From assembly GCA_902728285.1 (NCBI GenBank), contig CACVBU010000404.1:137994-201993 (forward strand): a DNA stretch of 64,000 nucleotides. The letters are read 5' to 3'. Shown here piece after piece: positions 11,901 to 22,922 of this stretch. The translations under genes and the position numbers were made by a program. The stretch comes from Clytia hemisphaerica (Eukaryota; Cnidaria; Hydrozoa; Leptothecata; Clytiidae). The notes under the pieces were generated by a model. The model had not been told where the DNA came from. It ran no database searches and saw only the letters and a program-made list of their open reading frames with translations. Every line of letters begins with the position of its first letter. Position 1 is the stretch's first letter.

Positions 11901-14900
11901 ACCTTCGGTATAATTTCCCTTTAATCTTTATTCGTTTGTCTTCTCCTCGTCAATTGGTCAATTAAAGTGTTCCGTGTCCAGCTTTAAAGGACTAACATAA
12001 ACTGATAGTGAATTCCCTTCTTTGTGATCGGAGGACAGCTTGATAGTAAAACTGGGGTAAAACTAGGGTAAAACTACTCAGTAAATAGTAGAGTAGCTTG
12101 GGCCGTGTGTATCTGCGAAACTTTACCACATCCTTTGGAAAAGGAAATACTTACTTTTGACTCTACCAAAAGACATTTAATTTTTATGAAGCTATGGTAT
12201 GTCTCTGGTCTGAGATAGACTCTCTAAAACTATGATCTTTTTAGTATAACTTTTTTAAGTATATTTTTCAGGAGGATGGGGTACCTTAGGACCTCCAGTG
12301 ACTAACTAAGTTACAGTGAGTTCATGAGAGTTTTCAGTTGAATATTTAGCTTCTTACCAATAATTTATATTTTTTCATTATTTAGCTCCGACCCCAGTTT
12401 GAATTCAAGTTATGCTGATGTTTTTGAAGCCAGTGGTATTGTGGTAAGCTATTTACGCTTCTTCTATAAGAACATGCAAAATTTATTAAAATTTTCTTAT
12501 TTTATTTTTTTAGTACAGTACATCTGGGCAATTCCCTAATAATAAGTCACCTTTGTTATTTTAGAGTGCACAAAGCCTTAAAATGTTCATAACTTGTTTT
12601 TGATATTTTGGCCATTAAAGCCTCACGGATGCTCTTATATAGTTTGTTCTCATAATCCTGGTTTTTCTTAGTGTCAAACATCCCATCCTTTCAATTTAAA
12701 TGTGAAAAGGGCTTACTTACCTTCAGTACCCCTTAGTTAAGGGCTAAACGTTAGTCGCTGGACAATGACATGCACGGCTGCGGTTCTTGGTGCCAGTCAG
12801 TTAAATCCATTGTCTTGGCTGTTGTCGATCAATGGTTTTATCGAAATTACGGATTAGAAAGAAAAGTAGGTTTCGAGGGAAAAAAGTGTGCAAAGTTCTT
12901 CCGTCTTGTACGGATTTACGTCTGATCGAAGTACAAAAAAGAATTTAACAAACTTAAAATTACAAAATTTGAAGAATTTTGTCTCGTTTGTTGTTGAAGA
13001 TCTATGTCCGTGTCCGAGACGAATATCTTTGCTTTGGCCACTGGGGAAATGAGACGATCTTCGCTTATAAAGATATACAATCTCAAAGAGGTACCTTGAG
13101 TCGTTTAACATTTCTTTGTGATTTCCTTTCTGTCAGATTCGTGATTATGAAGGCTCATTTTCGAAAAGTCCCTTACATCAAAATGCAGTGACGTACAATT
13201 TGAACAAATGCAAATCAAACGTTGTCATTCCATATTTCAAGCTTCTATGTCTGGTAAGTAGGAATGGATCAGCGCCAATCTTCTCCTATAACCACTGAAA
13301 ATAAAAGATCCTTAAAATTGTTATTTTTACGATTTATAGGGAAGATTCTACAGAGAGATTAATCAATTTATATATAAAAGTTATAATCATTCTCATCTGT
13401 TCTCATATCTAATGTGATTTAATTCCAATTTTTGGAGTTTTTGGTGCTCTAGTAGAAACAAATCTCTCATTAAATCATATCCAAGACTTAAGAAAAGAGG
13501 CTGGTAGCGATAAGGGAGCCTATGCACTTTTTTTACATATTTTAAACACGAGTAGTTGAAAGTGCACAGTTTTAGTTGTCAACTTCTAAACTCCACTTCA
13601 CCTTAGACCAATCTAACCAATTTAAGCTTTTCATATGCTACCGGTCGAGCTAGCCGACCCGCGAACTAGAAGTAGAGTTGCTACAAACTATTTTCGTTCT
13701 ATGCTGTCTTTTTTAGATAGGTTGACGTCCCTTTGGGTGCACATACGATTGCTGTATAACCTTTTTTCTTTGAATGCGTGGTTTTAAGACTCTCAATTAT
13801 TAATAAACAAACTAACAAGACTTAGCTATTCATGTGCTATCGGCCGACCTTCTTGACCCGTGAACCAGGACCAAAGTTTCAAGATATTTCTGTTATCTTT
13901 TTAGATTGGTTGGCGTCCCTTTGGATACAGATATGATTGTTGTCCAGCGTGGTTGATCAATTTTTGGAATTATTTGTACACTTTCATTTTCTTTTGTATT
14001 CTTATATTTTGGTACGTTATTCGTGTCTTAACTTGTAATGGACAGTTGGTTGTGGATAAACCTGCACATATCATTAAACCTTCTGTGGTAAGATTTTTTT
14101 TCACTGTTATGCTAACTCTCTTGTCACTTAAATTATTCATTACAACAATTAAGCCACCGCCTAAATCATCGTCTCAGGTTCTAATTTTCGTTTGCAATGT
14201 GTCTGAAGGTAGAGCTTTTGGATACGGTCCGCATGTTTGTTGGTTCAATCCCTCGCCGGTTCATATATCGAAGACCGGAAAAGTAGACTGGAGTCGTTTA
14301 TAATGCATGTAATACTAATAATACCAATACTAATAATAATAATACGGGATTTAGTTTGTATAAACGACTGGAAGAATCCGGTGTTCCAGCCTTATAGATA
14401 CAGGGGCTAGCTACGCAGAAACTTGCGTAGCGAGAAAACAATTTATCAAGCAACAACAATCTCTCAAAACGAAATCAACTCAAATGAAAAACTTTCAATA
14501 CACAAATCCCGGTTTGTGTAATTTACGATGCGCGATCCAACGATTCACGATGCACGATGCACGATCCATGCATATATTATATTAATTATTCTAATTATGC
14601 ATTTACAGGTTTTAGTAATCACATATTTTAATTCCTTCTTTTGTATTCCTGGAAAATCAATGTAAAGTATGCGTGTATATATATATTTTAACCTCAACAA
14701 TCAAATCAAATCAAAACATAAACTTTTTTGTCCATGCTTTGAATTGAATATCTTGTAACCTTTTTATTTAAAAAAACGTTTCTCCGATTAAACCAACCAA
14801 ATGCATTGGATTGAGACAGGGTTATAAACAAAAATTTACAATGTTGTGGTAAAGTAGGGAAGACGTTTTTTAATGAAGAGCACGTGTATAAACTCACTTT

Positions 14901-17299
14901 TTTTGAGAAAGATCAAATGAATTAACTTGATCATCAAACAAAGAAAAAGATCAAATAAATAAGGGCACCAGTTGCAATTCAGTTGGTGAAAGGCTTTTAT
15001 AAGAACATGCCAAAAGTAATAATGTAGCCAATGATTCCTTATTTGCATTAGTCACTGTTCTTAAAAAAATAATGAACGTACAAAAATGAGTTTGTGTCTT
15101 AATAAACTTTTCGCGCCAAAACTTTTCTATGACGTCAAGGCTTTTTCTTTCATTTTAAAAACGAGTGAGGCATGCGGCGAACATTTTCTTTCTCTCGTTA
15201 TATCAATTTTTGTTTTTTTCTACACAGAAGATATAAGTTATTTTAATCATTCTGATTATGATAAATTATTTCCCCTTCTTTTTTTAATTTTTTTTTCGTT
15301 ATTGTTATATGATGTTTGTAGCTAGCATTATGAAAACTTATTCGTGCATAATTAGAATGATTAACATAATATATGCATGGATCGTGCATCGCGCATCGTG
15401 AATCGTTGGATCGTGCATCGTAAATTACACAAACCGCACAAATCCACACATATTTTTTTTCTCAAGAATTACTTTGAGCAGGAAAAAATTATAATCGCAA
15501 ATATTGACACTTTTCTTTTGTTTGGAGTTAGTGCACAAAGGTTTCTAGACGACTAAAATTGTTCCATTCATTACGTTTTGCTTTATTTATACTATGTATA
15601 ATAAATTAGTCGTCTAGCTTGCTAGACTACCGGAAAAGTGGTTCTTGATGCCTCTCCTTATTGTTCACTGATTAAAAAGAAAGTCCTAAGAAGTGGGGCA
15701 ATCCAGGGATAAAGTTATAGAAATACTTAACTTATCAACTGAAAACAGCCATTTTTAGAAAATTCATACATATAACAAAACGGGTGCTATTTTAGGCTAT
15801 TTAGACACACAAAATTCCAAGTCTTATCTATCGGCCCTTTAGGGGGTTGGGTCGTAATATATAATGGACCTAACATCAAATTTTCTTGTTTCAGACCCCA
15901 ATTACACCAACGTATGGACCAAACGTCACTTTTATCAATTGGACCACGACAAACTCTTCTAACTTTTTCAACGGGTCCAACCAACAAGAACTCCAGATTC
16001 GAACCTGTAATCATATCTTTGGCACCTACGTCATTCCCAATTTCTTGCATTTTTTCGCATTCCTGATTGGGTTTTATCATTTTCGCGTTCAAGAACATGA
16101 AGGCTTATACGCTCTCATGGAAAAGGTAAGAGATGAAAGAATATTTCTTCCCTTATGTCTTCAAAAAATTAGAATTCTGATTTCGAGAGAAGAATTGTTG
16201 GAAAGTCTCTCCAAGGTTAGAAAACTTTTCGAAAATTTTCTTTCTAAAGATTCTTCGCTTCGCTTCACCAGGGGCTGAGCTAGTTCCTCTATGTAGATAT
16301 ACAATGCTGTCATTTTTTCTTCTGATCACGGTTGAACATCTAATTAGCGGGCACCATCTGGAGACAAGTTAGTGTCCGCTAATTTAAAGACTTTAAACTA
16401 ATGGGCTCAAATTTCAGAACTACACTTTACCAATGGGAAATTATTCCATGGCTAGCCACTATAAATATGTTTTATTATTGTTTGAGATATATTTTGATAA
16501 TGTTTCGATAATGCACTATTTATAAAAGTTTTCCTTCTATCGAAGATAGATTAGGTACACTTTTTCTATTATAATATTAGAACAAGAACTAAAAAATAAG
16601 AAAAATTTAATATTAAGTCTCGATGGAATATCTTAGTAAACAATTTTGAAAATATCTTAATAAGAGAGATACACCTTTACTTACCGAGAAAATTATCAAA
16701 GTCTTGCAAAACTATCATTTTGCGTTTCTGAAAAATTTGTCGCTTTCCAAGGCGTCTCACGGAAAACCAAAGTAATTTAGGTGAGACTTAGCAATTAGAA
16801 TCCGGTTTGATTCGATAAAACTTAGGTATAACAAGAGAAATTTTTAATGTATTATCATCGCTCAGGCTGGATTTAGGATGTGAGAATCTGAGTGGATCTA
16901 AAATTATCAATTCATGAAAATCAAAATAAAATCGTCGAAAATCGTAATTAAATAAAATGTTGAAAATATTTTATAAACTTGAGACCGCTTACGTCCTAGA
17001 GGTAATGCTATAGGTTTATCTTACTTTTAAAGTGTTAAGAGATATTCCTTTACTCACCGATAAATTTTTCAAATTTGTGCAAAGAAATTGTTTGTTTATC
17101 TGCGTGTTTGAAAAATTTTTCCGCTTTCAAAGATGTCTCGTCAAGGATTTCTGGTATAGAGGACTTGAAGATATACGTAGTTGAAAAAAATTAGAATTAG
17201 ATTGTGTCTATATAAAGTAGTTTAATTTGAAGTAAAGAAGCTAAAGTTTATGGTTTGTAAAAAGCTAATAGTCGTTAACTAAAAGTCGGCCGAGAAAAA

Positions 17300-17343
<44 letters not shown>

Positions 17344-20300
17344 TTAAGGTGTCGCAGACCTGATACTGTATTTCGAACTTAAATAAAAAAGTAATTATTG
17401 AATAATTGAATAAAAAACTCTTAAAGAAAGAAATTTTTGCGGCGACTCTGACGGATTTTGCGGATCCCCAAAATATTTTCAAAACAACCATACCACCGAC
17501 GGGTGGTTTCTACGGTGATTTATAGTCGTTGATCTTTCAAATCAAACGTGAAATTTTCTCCTAGGTATATCTTCAAAGCCACAACCCAAGCAAAATGACC
17601 AAAAGGTTGAGGTAAGATCTTTTTATTTCGCATCACATCCAAGCTAAAACAAGACAAGAAGCCCAGTGACTCAAAAAAGTAACAAGGCGCCATTTCTTCT
17701 AAAATGAGCTTGAATTGACAAAGCGCTGCTTTTTCAAAAACAAACTACAGCACCACGGACAGCAAATCTCGCAAAAGTTCACGTGAATGAGTGAATTGTG
17801 AATCGTGATTGTGCGAATTGGGTCTGCTGGGTGGGGGCTCTTAACTTAACATTAAATTAACATTCGAGACTTAATACTAAACCATTCGTCAAATCAATTT
17901 TCACTCCTCATCTTCAAAATGCACAACCAATTCAAACAGTTCTTCTCACTTTCAGATTATATTTATTTCTTGGTGTATTTTGGTTGATTACATGTCTTGG
18001 AACCATGATTCATTATTTCTTCGCATTCGGACTTCACATTGGAACCGGAATTCCCAAGTCAAGACCAATGTAAGTCTATGATATTCGACTCTTCGATGAA
18101 AACCCGAATAACCAAGTGATTCCAGTGTACAAAAGTTTTTCAGTCTCAGCTTCTGTCTTCCGCTTCTTCTGCCTTTGCTCATCTAGTAGTACGCGCGCTT
18201 TGGACACTAGCTTTTAGAAACAAGTCTTTAGTAATAATCCTTTTCAGCCATAAGATATTATGTTTATCTCAATTAGCTAACTCTACTAAATAGCAGAAGC
18301 TTCAAATTTTTTGATCCATTTGACGTCAATCAATCCTGGCAAACTCGAACGCAATCTCCTCACACTTTAAGGGTTAGCAGCACAGATATTTTAAATAAAA
18401 CACTAGATAGAGCTGCCTATCTTTATCTTTCCTAAGCCAAGACAGGTTAAGCAAAATAATGCGCCATCTTTGCTTAAAGCAGGTCACAGTAGAAACATAT
18501 ATTTTCACTGTTGAAACTTTTTCGACACTTTAATGACTTCAGAATTTCAAGGGTCGCGCAAGCTAATTTGTGACGTCCAAGATGGCGAATTATTTTACTT
18601 CCAGTAGGGTAGGAAAGCCTATATCTATTGTTTTATATAAGATATCTGTGGTTGAAAGGTGTATCATCTTACATTCATAGTTTAATGTATTCCATGGCCA
18701 CTCTGATCACTGTTTCCAACTTACTATCGAACTGTGTCAACTTGGCAGCAGCATTAAGTTATTGTGGACAATGTGCTTTGCTGACCTATTACATCGATGA
18801 TGTGGCTGAGAGGCTGGAAGAAAAGTCCACCGAACTGAAAACTGCCATGAAGGTATGTTTCTTTTCATACTTAATAACATTATGTAACATTGTGCAAACC
18901 TTTTTATTTTTAAAGCTAAGTTGACGGTATTTAAGAGGAAGTCGGAATCTTTGGGAAATTTCAACTGCCAACTTTCAGCCCGCTTTTTGCTTACTGTAGT
19001 AATTAGAAAAGAAAGGGTAGAAAGTTGTCCGTCTAAACTAAAACTTAATTACGCTATTAGTAAAAGAGATTGATTTTCTATCACAGGAAATTTTGGAGAT
19101 CAAACGAAACTTCCATCGTCTAAATGGATCGCTATCAATCAGTGTTTCTTTACTTATCTTTGATGCACTCATCGTTCTTATATTAAGTAAGTAGTAAACC
19201 ATGTGTCGTGTTTTTCGTATACAACTGAATTGAATATTTTTTACCTAGGAGAGATTCTTAACTCTTGGACTTCCCTGCTCTGGGGTACTAGGGTTAAAGT
19301 CGAGCATGTGCGGACCGGAACTCTGATTAACCAAGTAAATTAAAAGAAAATCTAGCACAAAAATGGCTTTAGGTTGAAAAATAATCGCAATTTAGGGTAA
19401 TTTCAAGCATGTTTTTGATGATATCACTCAAAAACAGGGGTGGTACCTGGAAATCTTTTCTGAAAACAGTTACTACCAAGGTCAATAACAAGGCTAATAT
19501 CAAAGAAATCTCTTAGCAATGTAAAGTTTAATATCATTTTTTGTTTCAGATTCTGTGCTTCTCTTTCAATTTTACAACGACATCACGTACGTTTGGCTAT
19601 ATCGTCTGGTGACCGTCTTCGAGTTGTCCCTTTTTTGTTGTTTCGTCTTTGTTTTGGTAAGTACGTGGATTATTTTCTCGAGAATTCACGAAATTTAATG
19701 CTCGCTAAAATTTTCACACCAGGTTTTTTTGCCAAAAACACTTGATTTTTACCAAAATCGTTGGGAAAATGAATTCAGTGGATATTAACACACCCTGGTG
19801 AACTTCAGCGACAGGGTTAAAGGATCAAATCCAAACCATGAATTTCTGGTTATTTTCAAATCAATTATCAATTATGCTCACTTTTTCAAACATGGTGAAT
19901 TATTTCTTTACTCTTGTATTTTTTCAACAACAGGCTGGACGTGCGACATCTCGATCCTCGATTCTTCTCGATAAAGCATTATCAATTCGTGTATTTGGTT
20001 TTCAATCGCACACTCAACTCGATATCGATTCGTTCTTAAATTTCATTCATAAAGTAGAATTACAGGTGAAACACTTTGTGTCAATATTGTCACTAGGGTC
20101 TTTTAGAATCATCAATGGAACTCGGCTATTCAAGAAAATGATCACTTGTCGCTCTTTAAGATTCTATACTACCTGTATCGTTGACTAATTTTTCTGTCCC
20201 CTGAATCATCACCGACAGAAAACCCCTGATGGATGTGTCATTTTGACGTAAAAGCCTTCTTGAATACTATTGACTCTATTATATAAACTCATTGTTGCAC

Positions 20301-20594
20301 AAAAACGCCCTACCCTTATAATCTTGTGACCTCCCTGGATATTTAAAAATCTTTCTACCTGGATATTTTACACCACTCTCCTTGAAATTAGCTCTTTTGA
20401 AAAAGTCTATTGTCTATCTTATGATGATAATTATGAAATTTATCAAGAACTTTTCTTCATTTCAACAGGCGGAGATTTTTACGATTCCAATGAAACCAAG
20501 ATATATGTGGGGTGCTTTGTTTATCGCTGTCCAAGTTATAATTCTCATCTCGCAAACAGGTGGCTTCAATAATGATAACAGTAAATGGCTTTGA
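5965..20594 (+). CDS. Gustatory-receptor-like (GRL) seven-transmembrane protein, 12 exons
   Basis: Exons by splice-site and phase agreement: 5965-6116, 12386-12443, 13137-13253, 13905-14087, 15895-16125, 17565-17611, 17956-18069, 18642-18852, 19087-19186, 19550-19656, 19934-20065, 20469-20594. Together they give 525 residues with GT/AG borders throughout. Seven hydrophobic segments are visible (about 125-150, 209-231, 264-289, 312-345, 385-405, 418-440, 493-512). A long polar N-terminus comes before TM1, and an N-glycosylation-rich loop follows TM1. A charged helical region with RLEEKSTELK lies between TM4 and TM5, and the end FTIPMKPRYMWGALF is followed by a hydrophobic TM7 reaching ISQT. 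This layout and the TM7 pattern match insect gustatory receptors and animal GRLs, which are ligand-gated ion channels with inverted topology rather than G-protein receptors. The ligand is unknown. Exon 1 is the weakest link: it fits the phase of exon 2 but is separated by a 6.3-kb repeat-filled intron. A divergent unrelated 7TM family is the alternative. Confidence 0.72.
6146..6486. mobile_element. Two head-to-head copies of the GTTCTTA-rich MITE family
   Basis: About 6146-6292 reads as the reverse complement of the family (contains TATTTTGGCCGTCGAAG), and 6331-6486 reads forward (TATTAGAACAAAC to AACGTGTA). Both are rich in the family word TTAAGAAC. They lie in intron 1 of the GRL gene, just after exon 1. 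Confidence 0.5.
6912..8184. mobile_element. GTTCTTA-rich MITE split by a piggyBac-like insertion
   Basis: The left end contains TTTTTTATAAGAACAAAC and the right end GTTCTTATAAAAAGAAAAAC followed by GTGTA, which form inverted repeats. The outer element covers 6912-7065 and 8124-8184 plus one TTAA. It is interrupted by the element at 7070-8119. Removing the insert and one TTAA restores a layout like the intact copy at 61784-62040. Confidence 0.75.
7070..8119. mobile_element. Non-autonomous piggyBac-like element, TTAA target duplication
   Basis: The element is flanked by TTAA on both sides (7066-7069 and 8120-8123). It begins CCTTTAGACACCG and ends CGGCGTCTAAAGG, a 13-base inverted repeat with one mismatch. 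TTAA duplication is the hallmark of piggyBac. Inside the left end is the perfect palindrome CGCTGTTTTTAAAAACAGCG, and the right end carries two copies of the inverted repeat GACGTACGTGGTACGTC. No transposase frame is present. It sits in GRL intron 1. Confidence 0.85.
8410..9229. mobile_element. Pogo/Tigger-type MITE, TA target duplication
   Basis: TA at 8408-8409 and 9230-9231 flank ends beginning CAGTAAAGTCTTCAATTA and finishing TAATTGGAGATTCCACTG. CAGT-type ends, TA duplication and GCGGACAC subterminal words are typical of pogo/Tigger MITEs. It contains a second inserted MITE at 8836-9041 and no transposase. Confidence 0.8.
8836..9041. mobile_element. MITE (GGGCTYTTCCAG ends) nested in the pogo-like MITE
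   Basis: Ends are GGGCTCTTCCAGAAAAAA and TTTTTTCTGGAAAAGCCC, flanked by ATT on both sides (8833-8835, 9042-9044). Internally a unit close to TTACCCCTGGACA recurs about four times. It shares its terminal repeats with the element at 53677-53949, so both belong to one family. Confidence 0.75.
9662..9884. mobile_element. GTTCTTA-rich MITE, reverse copy
   Basis: Starts TACACGTTTTTTTATAAGAA and ends TTCTTATAAAAAGAAAACG plus TGCA. It is about 220 bases and reads as the reverse complement of the copy at 61784-62040. Confidence 0.7.
10470..11433. mobile_element. GTTCTTA-rich MITE interrupted by a 0.75-kb TIR element
   Basis: The left part (TCACGCCTTTTTAATAAGAA) and right part (TTCCTTATTAAAAAAGCG, then TGTA) match the ends of the same family as at 61784. 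The middle is replaced by the element at 10595-11341. It lies in GRL intron 1. Confidence 0.6.
10595..11341. mobile_element. TIR element (TAGGGTRTAAACTGGA ends)
   Basis: The left end is TAGGGTATAAACTGGA and the right end, on the other strand, TAGGGTGTAAACTGGA. The flanks ATTTAAG and TTTTAAG look like a 7-base duplication with one mismatch. It is inserted in the MITE at 10470-11433. No transposase; superfamily not assigned. Confidence 0.6.
11540..11785. mobile_element. Decayed GTTCTTA-rich MITE copy
   Basis: GTTCTTA recurs at about 11551, 11593, 11699, 11743 and 11757. Clear terminal repeats are not visible, so the borders are approximate. Confidence 0.35.
12455..12665. mobile_element. Decayed GTTCTTA-rich MITE copy
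   Basis: Begins near TCTATAAGAACATGC and ends near TTTGTTCTCATAATC, with the shared internal word ATTTTGGCCATTAAAGCCT. It follows directly after exon 2 of the GRL gene, in the intron. Confidence 0.45.
13620..13766 (+). pseudogene. Decayed duplicate of GRL exon 4 and its upstream intron
   Basis: About 13623-13766 closely parallels 13822-13955, including the intron words TCATATGCTACCGGTCGAG versus TCATGTGCTATCGGCCGAC, the polypyrimidine/AG acceptor, and the exon start. The functional exon reads IGWRPFGYRYDCC. The upstream copy reads I-G-stop-RPFGCTYDCC, with TGA where TGG (Trp) stands in the working exon. It is a tandem exon duplication now disabled, unless it was once an alternative exon. Confidence 0.65.
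14190..14430 (+). mobile_element. tRNA-derived SINE-like sequence
   Basis: GGTAGAGC (A-box-like) is followed 30-40 bases on by GGTTCAATCCC (B-box), the spacing of a tRNA-type internal promoter. A TAA/TAATAC-rich stretch and a GC-richer body follow. It does not fold into a clear complete tRNA, so I call it SINE-like. It lies in GRL intron 4. Confidence 0.5.
14501..15445. mobile_element. Mutator-like (MULE) non-autonomous element with perfect 9-bp target duplication
   Basis: CACAAATCC occurs at 14501-14509 and again at 15437-15445, directly outside two inverted ends at 14510 and 15436. The ends begin CGGTTTGTGTAATTTACGAT and stay nearly identical for about 90 bases, with clustered copies of CGATGCACGAT. 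Long TIRs plus a 9-bp duplication fit the Mutator superfamily. No transposase frame is visible in the 927-base body. The element sits in GRL intron 4. Confidence 0.85.
17297..17343. repeat. (ATT)n microsatellite
   Basis: An uninterrupted TTA triplet run of about 14 copies lies in GRL intron 5. It is likely to vary in length between individuals. Confidence 0.95.
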
Positions 20595-22920
20595 TGCGCA
20601 TGTATAGAAGTCCAGAAAAATCGTTGAACTAACATTGCATTACAAATTAGAATTGGGCCCTAAATAAACGTCTCTAATGGTCTTAACGATACAATCTCCA
20701 ATGCAGACGATACAAAAATTGGATCTTACATTTTAGGTGACGATGGTTTTTAAAAGCATTTTGAGACATTCTTTTCATTACTGTTTACTCTTAAAGAGTT
20801 GATTTCTGCATACATACACTTCACAAAGTGAAGAAGGAATTGGGAAAAGTTTTCTGGCAAGTGTTAGGAATCTTCCTTGCCCGATATCTTAACTTGCATC
20901 TGAGTTATTCCTTTTTTTTTTTCATTTTTCATTGTATTACATATTTCAATGAATATTTTTATGACAACAGATAAAGCATATCCAAAAAGTTTAATATATT
21001 GCGATAGAATTTATAAATATAAACAGTTGTAAATATTTATCTAAGCAGTTGTTACGTATGTATTCCCAAATGTTACAGTTCAGTTTTATAGTTATACTGA
21101 AAGGATTTTGTAGAGAGGTTTTCAAGTTGACTAACTTATGTAGCTTCCGCCATTATTGATGTAAGCTTTGGATATGCGTTCAAAGGGTTTAAAGAGTCGC
21201 CTCTACAGATTCGAAAGTTGGCTTCCATTATGGCAGGTTTTCCTAAAGTTATGTAAATTTGACAAACCTGAGAAAAGCTCAACAATAAAAATCTTTAAAA
21301 TCATTTATCCAACAACGTCTGGAATCAACAGGGTATGAAAACTGTTTGTTCAATCAAGAGATAATCAATTTCCAAGGTCAATAATAGAATTTGGAAAAAA
21401 AATCAAAGATTAGATTATAAAAGTTGGCAGATTATTAAGATACCACTTGATATAAATTTCGTTTGCAGACACAATTGTCTCTTCAACAAAAAATCGTACT
21501 TGGGGAGGGGGGTCCCCAGGGGGGGGGGGGGAGGGGTCAAAATCTTTTGTCCAGGGGTTCAACTCCTGAAATATGTTAAATCCTTCGTCCCACATGTAAT
21601 TTTTCTCAATTTTCTCAATTGTAGTACAATTTAGTCTACACGTTTTTTTTTTATTAGAACCCAGTTTTTAAGAACATTCAGGCTGAAATTCGTCGAAAAT
21701 TTAAGAACACTGTAAGAACATGCCCAGCCTCGGTTTGGAAAAAAAATGACTAGAAACTACAACTTTTTCCTCTTTTCAAGCAGTTCTAACCGAACTTAGG
21801 GATGGATATTCTAAAATCGAGAGTCAAATATTGTCCAAATTTTACCAATTTTAAGTGCTCTTCATTTTGCATGATTTTTCCGATTTAGAGTAATCTGAAA
21901 AATTAAGAACGCATTTAAGAACATTTCAGGCTGAAAAATGCTAAGGAAATAAGCACATCCAGGCTCAGCCAAGTTTTAGGTGTTCTAATAAAAAAAAACG
22001 TGTATTTTTCTAAATTTTGTATTTTTTTTGTAATAGTATTTTCCATATTTCTTTTCTTTGTACATAACATTATAGAATTCCTAAACCTTGCTCAAAACCA
22101 TTATGTAATCGTGGTCTAGAAGCTATTTTTTATGTAAAACGAAAATTTTCTCAAAGTGTATAATATGATGCAAAAAATATATTTCTTAAACATTCAAATC
22201 ATCACTTGTGTGAGTGCTCTTTTTTTATGAATAACTTTTTCGTTTCGCAATAACTTTTTATGGGAAATAATATATTTCACCGAAAGTCAGTTTAGTCCAT
22301 GATGGGATACTGCTTAAGGCGTATAATTTGACAACAGAAGTTTTCGCGGCTCTGTACCTTTTTAACTTTGATATTCTTAACAAGGCATTTCTCGAAGGCT
22401 AATGTATGAAAAAAGTCTGAAGCTGTAAAACTTCCCCCTTTTCTCAGACTCACTGGGACCCCTTTCCACACTGGAAAAATTGGCCTAAATATCGCCCGCA
22501 GTGGAAATTATATTCCAATTTTCGTCTCAACTGAAATTAACCAGATAAGCAAATCCTCACTGCAAAATATTGTGCTATTTTTTCCATCCCCACTGAATTT
22601 TCTGGCTCGAAAACAAATGGAATTCAAATCCCCAGGCATAAAAAATATGGGAATATTAATCTCCATCGAGTTTTTCCCGTTATTTTTACCTCCACTGGCC
22701 GAAGAAATCCTGCTTGGGTTTGTGAGAAGGGGGTGTACTGAAGTTGAGAAGAAGAAATTCCTTTCTCAAGATTTCTAAGCCAATAAAAATACGAGCACAG
22801 AAAACAGTGCCAGATCCGTTGTTTAGATCCTGGCTTAATCCAAAACTGAAGAATCAAATTGCTTCAACCAACACGCAGTTTGAGGAAGAAATTCTTTCAT
22901 AAGATCAAAATACATTTGGG
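20595..22920. other. Intergenic; one MITE, otherwise nothing coding
   Basis: This stretch contains the MITE at 21637-22004, a G-run near 21520-21535, and repeat-like sequence at about 22445-22790 whose words (ACTGGGACCCC, CCCACTGAATTTTC) resemble the TIR element at 58297-58574. I see no gene. Confidence 0.45.
21637..22004. mobile_element. GTTCTTA-rich MITE, full length
   Basis: Left end TACACGTTTTTTTTTTATTA and right end, other strand, TACACGTTTTTTTTTATTAG. Internal words TAAGAACATTCAGGCTGAAA and AAGAACATTTCAGGCTGAAA are near-direct repeats. Confidence 0.7.
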
Positions 22921-22922
22921 AT

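Noticed and set aside
13001-13090. Possible extra GRL exon between exons 2 and 3
   Set aside because: It is open in two frames and has an AG, but neither frame fits the phase 0 junction between exon 2 (12443) and exon 3 (13137), which match directly.
14182-14211. Short exon candidate with AG acceptor and GTAGAG donor in the GRL gene
   Set aside because: Overlaps the start of a tRNA-like SINE; exon 4 joins exon 5 in phase 0 without it, while this piece would break the phase.
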